DNA of 64,000 bases from Mayfieldus sp963740555. Lineage in GTDB: Bacteria; Actinomycetota; Thermoleophilia; Solirubrobacterales; 70-9. The translations under genes and the position numbers were made by a program. The stretch's first letter is position 1; every line of letters starts with the position of its first letter. The notes below the pieces were generated by a model, which saw nothing but the letters and a program-made list of their open reading frames with translations, did not search any database and was not told where the DNA came from. Positions 58,487 to 64,000 of this stretch are shown here, piece by piece. The DNA is taken from positions 62,001 through 126,000 of the forward strand of contig CAVUES010000003.1 of NCBI GenBank assembly GCA_963740555.1. Direction: 5' to 3'.

Positions 58487-61249
58487 GTGAGCAGAGCGGG
58501 AAAGCTTGCGGCGGCGAGCGCTGTTGCGCTGATCGCCTTCACCAACGGGGTGGCGAACGCCGCTGCGGTCCCGCAGCCGTACCGCACCAACGACTACGGC
58601 GGCTTCAACGCGATCCTGCCTCCCGGCACCAACGGCCTCGCGAACCCGTTCCAGCTCGCCAACTTCGAGGCCACCGGCGCCCGGCCGCCTCACAACGACG
58701 ACCAGTACGCGTCCTACGCGAACCTCGTCTACGCACCGCTCGGCCTCTCGGCGACCCAGATCCCCAACTTCTTCCACGACGCCAGCTTCGGGACCCCGCC
58801 CGGGCAGGTCGAGCGCACTTACAGCCCCCGAAGCGACGTGACGATCCAGCGCGACCACCTGGGCGTGCCCCACGTCTACGGCGACACGCGGGCGGGGGCG
58901 ATGTTCGGCCTCGGCTACGCGGCCGCCGAGGATCGCCTCTTCTTCATGGACGCCCTGCGGCACGCGGGGCGAGCCGAGCTTTCCTCGTTCGCCGGGGGCG
59001 CCCCGGCCAACCGGGAGATGGACGAGGAGGTGTGGGCGGATACGCCTTACACCGAGCAGGACCTGCAGCGCCAATGCGCCTACCGCCCCAAGGGCTTCGA
59101 GGCCCAGGCCGACCAGCTGCACCAGGACGTCACCGATTACATCGCCGGCATCAACCAGTACATCTCCGAGGCCCGGCTTGACCCGACCAAGATGCCCGGC
59201 GAGTACGCGGCGATCGGCAAGCCGCTCGGTCCCACCGACTGGACCTGCCCCGACGTCGTCGCGACCGCGTCGTTGATCGGAGGCATCTTCGGAAAGGGAG
59301 GCGGCCGCGAGCTGGACTCGGCGCTGACCCTCGAGCAGGCCCAGAAGCACTTCGGCGGCAAGGGCGGCAGACGAGTGTGGAGCGACTTTCGAAACGCCAA
59401 CGACCCCGGCGCGCCGACCACCGTTCATCACGAGCGGTTCCGGTACGAGGTGCCGCCTCGCAAACACGCCAAGGGCCTGGCGCTGCCCGACCCGGGGACC
59501 GTGCAGAACTCGCAGGTCATCTCGCAATCGAACGCCCCGCCCGTCGGCCCGGGCCTGCTGCCCGGCGGCGGAGGTGGCCTGCTGGGGCCACTCGGCGGAC
59601 TGCTCCAGGGTGGCCCTCTGCGGTCCGCGGCCTCTAACGCGCTGCTGGTCTCGGCGCGCGACTCTCAGGGCGCCCACCCAGTCGCCGTGATGGGCCCCCA
59701 AGTCGCCTACTTCGCGCCCGAGATCCTGATGGAGGAGGACGTGCACGCGCCGACCCTTGACGCCCGCGGCGCCGCCTTCCCGGGGGTCAACCTGTTCGTC
59801 GAGCTCGGTCGCGGCCGCGACTACGCCTGGAGCGCCACCTCGGCCGGCCAGGACGTCGTCGACACCTTCGCCGTACCGCTCTGCAACCCGAGCGGCGGCT
59901 CCCCGACCCTGAGCTCGAGCGGCTACGTCTTCCGGGGACAGTGCCTGCCGTTCGAGGTGCTGACCCGGACCAACTCGTGGACGCCGAACCTCGGCGACCA
60001 GACGCCGCCCGGCTCCGAGACGTTGACGACCCTGCGCTCCAAGGTCGGCGTCGTGATCGCCCGCGCACGCGTGCATGGCAAGCCGATCGCCTACACGAAG
60101 CTGCGATCGACCTACTTCCACGAGGTCGACTCGGCGCTTGGGTTCAGCATGTTCAATAACCCCGACGCGATCAACGGCCCGCGCGACTTCCAGCGCGCCG
60201 CCAACTTCATCAACTACACGTTCAACTGGTTCTACGCCGACGACCACAACATCGCCTACTTCAACTCGGGCTGGAACCCGGTCAGGGCCAAGGGCACCAA
60301 CCCGAACTTCCCGGTCAGCTCGAGGTTCCTCTGGAGGGGCTTCCAGCCCGATTCGCTGGCCGGCGCGACCCCCTACCCGGTCGACCTGACGCCGTTCCGC
60401 AGCCATCCGCAGGTGATCAACCAGAACTTCCTCACCAGTTGGAACAACAAGCAGGCGCTCGGCTACCGCGCCGCCGATGACAACTGGAACTTCGGGCAGG
60501 TCTTCCGCTCGACCGCGCTCGACGAGCGGGTCAGGGCGCTGATCAAGGGCCGCCGCAAGGCGACCCTGCCGGGCCTCATCGAGGCGATGAAGGAGGCCTC
60601 GACCGTCGACATCGACGGCCATACGGTGCTGCCCTTCGCCCTGAAGATCATTCGATCGCGCCCGATCGACGACCCGGCGGTGCGCAACGCGGTCGCGACG
60701 CTGAGCGACTGGGTGAAGTCCGGTGCCCACCGGGTGGATCGAAACCACGACGGCCACTACGACAACTCCGACGCGATCCGGATCAAGGATGCATGGTGGC
60801 CGGGCCTGATCCACGCCGAGTTCGAGCCGACGCTGGGGAAGGACCTGTTCGACAAGATCGCCGGCATGACCGTGCTCGACGACTCGCCGCACCTTCACCT
60901 CGGCTCTGCCTACGACGGTGGCTGGTACGTATACGCGAACAAGGACCTGCGCACGATGCTCGCCAAGGGCCACCGGCGCCGAATGAAGCGGATAAAGGGC
61001 CGCAACTCCCGAGTCTACTGCGGCGGCGGCAAGCTCGGGCGCTGCCGCGACGCGCTGATCTCGAGCCTCAAGTCGGCCCTCGGCACCGACCCGTACCCGG
61101 CCAGCCAGTCGAGCTGCCACTTCGGCGACAAGCAGATGTGCTTCGACGCGATCGAGTTCCGTCCCACCGGCGGCGTCACCCAGCCCGACATGGTGTGGAT
61201 GAACCGTCCGACCTTCCAGCAGGCCGACCAGATCCAGGGGCATCGGTGA
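58487..61249 (+). CDS. Penicillin acylase family (Ntn) hydrolase
   Basis: A 920-residue exported N-terminal nucleophile hydrolase that cleaves itself and then acylated amines (beta-lactams, acyl-homoserine lactones). Signal peptide MSRAGKLAAASAVALIAFTNG (about 1-30). The alpha chain starts with 'VTIQRDHLGVPHVYGDTRAGAMFGLGYAAAEDRLFFMD'. The spacer and nucleophile are at about 383 (RSAASNALLVSARDSQG). A Gly/Pro-rich spacer precedes it, and the C-terminal part includes a DGHYDNSDA-type (EF-hand-like) site. GTG 58487 has a GGGGA Shine-Dalgarno. A GTG at 58460 is possible. Confidence 0.85.
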   Translation: MSRAGKLAAASAVALIAFTNGVANAAAVPQPYRTNDYGGFNAILPPGTNGLANPFQLANFEATGARPPHNDDQYASYANLVYAPLGLSATQIPNFFHDASFGTPPGQVERTYSPRSDVTIQRDHLGVPHVYGDTRAGAMFGLGYAAAEDRLFFMDALRHAGRAELSSFAGGAPANREMDEEVWADTPYTEQDLQRQCAYRPKGFEAQADQLHQDVTDYIAGINQYISEARLDPTKMPGEYAAIGKPLGPTDWTCPDVVATASLIGGIFGKGGGRELDSALTLEQAQKHFGGKGGRRVWSDFRNANDPGAPTTVHHERFRYEVPPRKHAKGLALPDPGTVQNSQVISQSNAPPVGPGLLPGGGGGLLGPLGGLLQGGPLRSAASNALLVSARDSQGAHPVAVMGPQVAYFAPEILMEEDVHAPTLDARGAAFPGVNLFVELGRGRDYAWSATSAGQDVVDTFAVPLCNPSGGSPTLSSSGYVFRGQCLPFEVLTRTNSWTPNLGDQTPPGSETLTTLRSKVGVVIARARVHGKPIAYTKLRSTYFHEVDSALGFSMFNNPDAINGPRDFQRAANFINYTFNWFYADDHNIAYFNSGWNPVRAKGTNPNFPVSSRFLWRGFQPDSLAGATPYPVDLTPFRSHPQVINQNFLTSWNNKQALGYRAADDNWNFGQVFRSTALDERVRALIKGRRKATLPGLIEAMKEASTVDIDGHTVLPFALKIIRSRPIDDPAVRNAVATLSDWVKSGAHRVDRNHDGHYDNSDAIRIKDAWWPGLIHAEFEPTLGKDLFDKIAGMTVLDDSPHLHLGSAYDGGWYVYANKDLRTMLAKGHRRRMKRIKGRNSRVYCGGGKLGRCRDALISSLKSALGTDPYPASQSSCHFGDKQMCFDAIEFRPTGGVTQPDMVWMNRPTFQQADQIQGHR

Positions 61250-61275
61250 TGTAAAGGCGGCGACGCGGGTGTTGG

Positions 61276-61378
61276 GTCGCGACACAGAGTGTCGCGACAC
61301 TGGCATGTCAGGCGGTGAACCGCCGCATGTTGCTCTCGCCGCAGGTGCATGTCAGGCGCCCGAAGGGCGCCGCAAGTA
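61276..61378. repeat. Mosaic palindromic repeat, copy 4
   Basis: Module A: arms GTCGCGACAC (61276-61285) and GTGTCGCGAC (61289-61298). Module B1 (61304-61327) is GGCGGT-GAA-CCGCC; B2 (61350-61378) is GGCGCCC-GAA-GGGCGCC. Both are preceded by TGTCAGGC or its start and followed by GC(C)GCA. The module A arm differs from copy 1 by a paired change. Confidence 0.75.
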
Positions 61379-61408
61379 ATTCAAGAAGTGCCACTAGGCT
61401 GGGGCGCG

Positions 61409-62164
61409 ATGACCTGGGTCGAGACCGAGTCGCTCAGCTTCACCGCCCGCCACGACACCGGCGACACCGCATACGCGCAGCGGACGCTCGACCGGCTCGA
61501 GGACCTGCGGCTGCGGCTGGAGGACCGCTTCGAGAGCGTACCCGGCGAGGTGACGGTCGTCGTCCACACCAACCCCGCCTGGCTGGCGCTCGCCCATCCC
61601 TTCCTGCCCGCCGCTCGCTGGTCGGCCGCCCCGGCCGGGCGCCGCTATCTCGCGGGCTGGGCGATGTCGACCGAGCTGCACGTGCTCAACGACCCCCACA
61701 TGGACCGCCGGGCGGCGGGCGAGGACTCCCGGGAGGCCCTGCGCGGCACCGCGGAGCGCCTCTACGCGCAGCTTGTCGTCGCCGCCAACAACTCCGACCT
61801 GCCGCCCTCGTGGACGCCGCGCCGCTTCGGCCGTTATCTGCGCTGGGCCTGGCTGGTCGAGGGTGGAGCCCAGTACTTCGCGCGTCAGGTCGGGCTCTAC
61901 CGGGCGGCGGTGATCCGCCGCCTGCGCGAGGGCTCGCGCCCCTCCTTTCCCCCCTCGCGGCGCGACGCCGTGATCCTCGGCGGCACCCTGTTCGACCTGC
62001 TCGAGCAACGGCAAGGCCCGGATGCCTGCCATCTGCTGGTCACCCAAATGAGCCACGACGGCCCGCAGCTTCAGCTGGCCAACGCCTTCGACGCCCACCC
62101 ACGCGAGATCGAATCGGCATGGCGCGACTACCTGCGCGAGATCTCCCGTCCTTCGGTCGACTAG
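61409..62164 (+). CDS. Peptidase-MA-like protein, probable inactive member
   Basis: A 251-residue protein: MTWVETESLSFTARHDTGDTAYAQRTLDRLEDL, a putative edge-strand region 'EVTVVVHTNPAWLALAHPFLP', and 'FGRYLRWAWLVEGGAQYFARQVG', which looks like the helix following the zinc motif in peptidase-MA proteins. The HExxH motif itself is missing, so it is probably catalytically inactive or unrelated. No signal peptide. The mosaic repeat lies upstream. It converges with the DUF2007 gene (4-nt overlap). Confidence 0.5.
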   Translation: MTWVETESLSFTARHDTGDTAYAQRTLDRLEDLRLRLEDRFESVPGEVTVVVHTNPAWLALAHPFLPAARWSAAPAGRRYLAGWAMSTELHVLNDPHMDRRAAGEDSREALRGTAERLYAQLVVAANNSDLPPSWTPRRFGRYLRWAWLVEGGAQYFARQVGLYRAAVIRRLREGSRPSFPPSRRDAVILGGTLFDLLEQRQGPDACHLLVTQMSHDGPQLQLANAFDAHPREIESAWRDYLREISRPSVD

Positions 62165-62691
62165 CCGGTCGCCTGGTAGAGAAGCCAGACGATCGCGAAG
62201 GCGGCGACCAGGGCCACCAGGATCCAGAACGCGAGGCGGGCGGGCGAGGTCTGTCCCCCGGCGGAGAGCCTGGCCTGGCCGCGCAGCTCGGCGATCTCGT
62301 CCCCTTCGCTCTCCAGCTCGGTGTCGTCTAGCAAACGCCGCGCCGCCTCGGCGCCGGTCTGGGGGACCAGGATGTCGCGCGGTCCGCCGGCGAGGTAGTC
62401 GGGGACGTCGAAGCCGCGGGTGCGCTTGAGCATGCTCGGAATCCCCTCCTCCAGGAGCATTCCCTGGACCATCTCCGCTTCGGCCTGGTTGCGCGCGAAA
62501 CCCACCTTTACCGGCTCTCCGCGCGCGAACTGGGGCTTGATCTTGCGCGCCCGCTCGTGGGTCTCGGTGATCGGCTCCTCGCCTCCGCGCCCTGCGTAGA
62601 CGAGGGGCATTCCGCAGTTGCCGCAGAAGCGCTCGGTGAGCGGGAAGGTCTGGGCGCAGCGCGGGCAGGAGAGGGGTTGGCTACTCGACAT
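62161..62691 (-). CDS. Zinc-ribbon, DUF2007-like membrane protein
   Basis: A 176-residue protein. N-terminal zinc ribbon (CPRC...CGNCGMPL, residues 9-28), a DUF2007-like domain in the middle (PVKVGFARNQAEAEMVQGMLLEEGIPSMLKRT, about 62-95), and one C-terminal transmembrane helix (LAFWILVALVAAFAIVWLLY). Possibly a membrane-tail-anchored signalling protein. ATG overlaps the end of the JAMM gene by 11 nt. Confidence 0.75.
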   Translation of the reverse strand: MSSSQPLSCPRCAQTFPLTERFCGNCGMPLVYAGRGGEEPITETHERARKIKPQFARGEPVKVGFARNQAEAEMVQGMLLEEGIPSMLKRTRGFDVPDYLAGGPRDILVPQTGAEAARRLLDDTELESEGDEIAELRGQARLSAGGQTSPARLAFWILVALVAAFAIVWLLYQATG

Positions 62692-63076
62692 CGAGCTCCG
62701 CCTCGGTGACCTTGGCGTCGCGGATCCAGTAGCCCTTCACGTCGGGATCGTCGGGATCCTCGAGCGACACGATCACGTAGGCCGCGTCCGGATATGCGGC
62801 TAGGTTCACGTCCGTCTGGGAGGGATAGGCAGGGCTGCCCGTATGCGAGTGGTAGATGCCGACCAGCTCCTCGCCGCGCTCTTCGATCTCCTTCATGATC
62901 CGAAACTGATCACCGGCGTCGAGGCTGTAGCGCAGCGGGCTCGCCTCGGCGTTGATCGAGCGATAGACGGTGGCGGCGCCGCCGTCGGCGCCGCCGATCA
63001 TGCCGCAGCACTCGTTCGGCGCCTCCTCGCGAGCGTGGGCGATCATCTCCTCGACCATCTGGCGGGGGATCCTCAT
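62681..63076 (-). CDS. JAMM/MPN-domain metalloprotease
   Basis: A 131-residue JAB1/MPN+ (M67) protein, like bacterial enzymes that cleave ubiquitin-like or sulfur-carrier proteins. The zinc motif is HSHTGSPAYPSQTD (His-x-His-x7-Ser-x2-Asp), with the upstream glutamate in NECCGMIGG. No MoaD/ThiS-like or E1-like gene is adjacent here, so the substrate is unknown. ATG start; a long upstream same-frame reading is not coding. Confidence 0.85.
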   Translation of the reverse strand: MRIPRQMVEEMIAHAREEAPNECCGMIGGADGGAATVYRSINAEASPLRYSLDAGDQFRIMKEIEERGEELVGIYHSHTGSPAYPSQTDVNLAAYPDAAYVIVSLEDPDDPDVKGYWIRDAKVTEAELDVE

Positions 63077-63117
63077 GGCGGCGAGGCTAGCGGACGGCAT
63101 CGATCGCGAACCAGGGG

Positions 63118-63951
63118 TCAGTACCAGAGGCTGCCGCTCGGCCTGGCCGGCTCGAGCACTTCGCCCCCAGCGGTCCCCAGCAAGTCCGGGTCGTGCCGGC
63201 CCAGCTCCCACAGCAGGTCGTCGAGAAGCGGCGGCTCGATCTCGGTTTCCCGGGCCACTCGCTTGAGCGCCTCGCGGGTCGTCGCCCGGACGGTCTCGAC
63301 CGGTCCGGACCGCACGAGTCCAGAACGAAGAGCAAGCCGCATCAGCACGTTGTCCGCGCAAACTTCCCAGCTCTCTGGGTCCACGGCCACGAACCAACCC
63401 CGCCGGGCGGCGATCTTGGCGAGCAGAAAGGCCTTCTTGGCGAGCGGGTCGCCGTAGGCCTCGAACTCGCCAAGGCGCTCGATCAGCCCGCCCGGCCCGC
63501 CGAGCCGCGACTGCGCGGCGGCGAGCAGCGCCTCGGCCGATCCCTCGTAACGCTCGGCCAACCCAGCGGCAAGATCGCGCCACAGGCGCGCCCGATCGCG
63601 GGCGCCGGCAACCGTCTCCGCGTCGATTCGGAAGATCTCCTCTACATGATCTCCCTCTATCGCCCCCAGCGAGCGCGCGCTCAGAAGGCCGGGGTCGCGG
63701 CGCTCCGCGGAGCACCCCAGCGCCCAGAGGAGATCGCTGCCCTCATACGGACCGTCTCCGGCCACGAGGTGGGCGCCGCCATAGCCTGTCCGGTGGTCGA
63801 TCGCGCAGAGAAAGAGCGTCGCGTCGCGGCTCGGCGCCTGGGCGAAGTCGGGAGGCTCGTAGCCCGCCGCCAGGCCGCGGACCCGCTCTGCGACCTGCGA
63901 GATGAGCTGAGTATCGATCGGGTGGTCGGCGTCGACCGCGCCTACCACCAC
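63118..63951 (-). CDS. Uncharacterised protein, helical nucleoside-hydrolase-like
   Basis: A 277-residue cytosolic protein of unknown function. The C-terminal half ('DPLAKKAFLLAKIAARRGWFVAVDPESWEVCADNVLMRLALRSGLV', 'VETVRATTREALKRVA', 'PPLLDDLLWELGRHD') has an all-helical pattern that recalls the Q-salvage/HhH N-glycosidase family, but only by eye. N-terminal half has a conserved-looking CAIDHRTGYGGAHLVAGDGPYEGSDLLWALG. The GTG start overlaps the stop of the preceding gene by 10 nt. Confidence 0.5.
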   Translation of the reverse strand: MVVGAVDADHPIDTQLISQVAERVRGLAAGYEPPDFAQAPSRDATLFLCAIDHRTGYGGAHLVAGDGPYEGSDLLWALGCSAERRDPGLLSARSLGAIEGDHVEEIFRIDAETVAGARDRARLWRDLAAGLAERYEGSAEALLAAAQSRLGGPGGLIERLGEFEAYGDPLAKKAFLLAKIAARRGWFVAVDPESWEVCADNVLMRLALRSGLVRSGPVETVRATTREALKRVARETEIEPPLLDDLLWELGRHDPDLLGTAGGEVLEPARPSGSLWY

Positions 63952-64000
63952 ACGGTGGTGTCTATGTTTTCGAGCTCCTCGATCGGCTTCGTGTAGACGC
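63942..64000 (-). CDS. C-terminal end of an unidentified gene
   Basis: Open frame entering from the right edge, ending VYTKPIEELENIDTTVWW at the TAG (63944-63942). Nineteen residues are not enough to name it. It overlaps the next gene and so belongs to the same minus-strand operon. Confidence 0.45.
   Translation of the reverse strand, partial: VYTKPIEELENIDTTVWW

Noticed and set aside
57476..61306. 1276-residue frame antisense to DUF1152 and the penicillin acylase
   Set aside because: Open only because stop codons are rare at this GC; no domain, and both sense genes have clear motifs.
1..64000. CRISPR arrays, transposases, integrases, phage genes, tRNA or rRNA
   Set aside because: I looked for spaced direct repeats, IS-type genes and GGTTCGAATCC-type T-arms and saw none. 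The repeats found are intergenic hairpins and short tandem arrays without spacers.

Overview
The window is a high-GC (about two thirds or more G+C) bacterial chromosome segment, densely packed with short intergenic gaps, many 1-14 nt gene overlaps (ATGA, GTGA, TGATG) and frequent GTG/TTG starts. Gene families and order (rplM-rpsI-glmM-glmS-nnr-alr, GuaB3, secreted proteins starting with an 'ATIVAYLALFIAL'-type signal, a c-di-AMP riboswitch before an M23 peptidase) point to an actinobacterium, most likely class Thermoleophilia (Solirubrobacterales/Gaiellales-like). The taxon is an inference; no rRNA or tRNA is present. I found no phage, transposase, CRISPR array or defence island. Nearly everything is housekeeping or envelope biology.

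Layout. 1-4.1 kb: the start of cytochrome c oxidase subunit II (cut by the window edge), a GT4 glycosyltransferase, a zinc-ribbon protein, a lipoprotein and a secreted protein. 4.2-9.5 kb: an AtzG-like/amidase pair, then a tightly coupled DrrA/DrrB-type ABC exporter with two permeases and a GH63-like glycosidase. 9.5-10.9 kb: infA with an overlapping secreted-protein gene, and a divergent secreted protein. 10.9-23.1 kb (minus strand): a long cell-wall/translation series in transcription order rplM, rpsI, glmM, glmS, a frameshifted lipoprotein, nnrDE, a CBS protein, alr, cca, a HIT protein and enoyl-CoA hydratase. 23.2-24.6 kb: a c-di-AMP (ydaO-type) riboswitch and an M23 peptidase. 24.7-30.7 kb: a zinc island with a Zur-like box, a fused permease/binding-protein gene, ATPase, second permease, a Zur-type regulator, then a UPF0718 permease/TIGR03943 pair. 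30.7-34.1 kb: cupin, guaA, guaB3. 34.1-41.6 kb (minus): roadblock-like protein, small ORF, tldD, tldE, HU, pyrF, LysM protein, D-Ala-D-Ala carboxypeptidase, PfkB kinase, terminator. 41.7-44.0 kb: rph, rdgB, CDF transporter. 44.1-51.5 kb: IscA-like protein, Flp-type pilin, a second GT4, a 710-residue coiled coil with a C-terminal HhH domain, a deacetylase and nadB. 51.7-56.6 kb: a Cys/His-finger protein and a hydantoinase A/B plus alpha/beta-hydrolase operon. 56.8-64 kb: DUF1802, DUF1152, penicillin acylase, a peptidase-MA-like protein, a zinc-ribbon/DUF2007 protein, a JAMM protease and two less certain genes.

The most unusual content is the zinc permease-binding protein fusion with an internal lipobox, and several families of structured intergenic DNA. 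One family is a mosaic repeat (four copies) whose stems covary between copies. Another is a pair of 100-120 bp hairpins sharing two 12-mers at matching spacing. AGGAAC-type heptamer arrays also occur. Other oddities are an alr gene with no canonical start codon, a lipoprotein gene split by two frameshifts at the same hexamer, and an S9 protein with about 145 extra acidic residues. Start sites are chosen by homology, overlap and Shine-Dalgarno matches; alternatives are stated where real.
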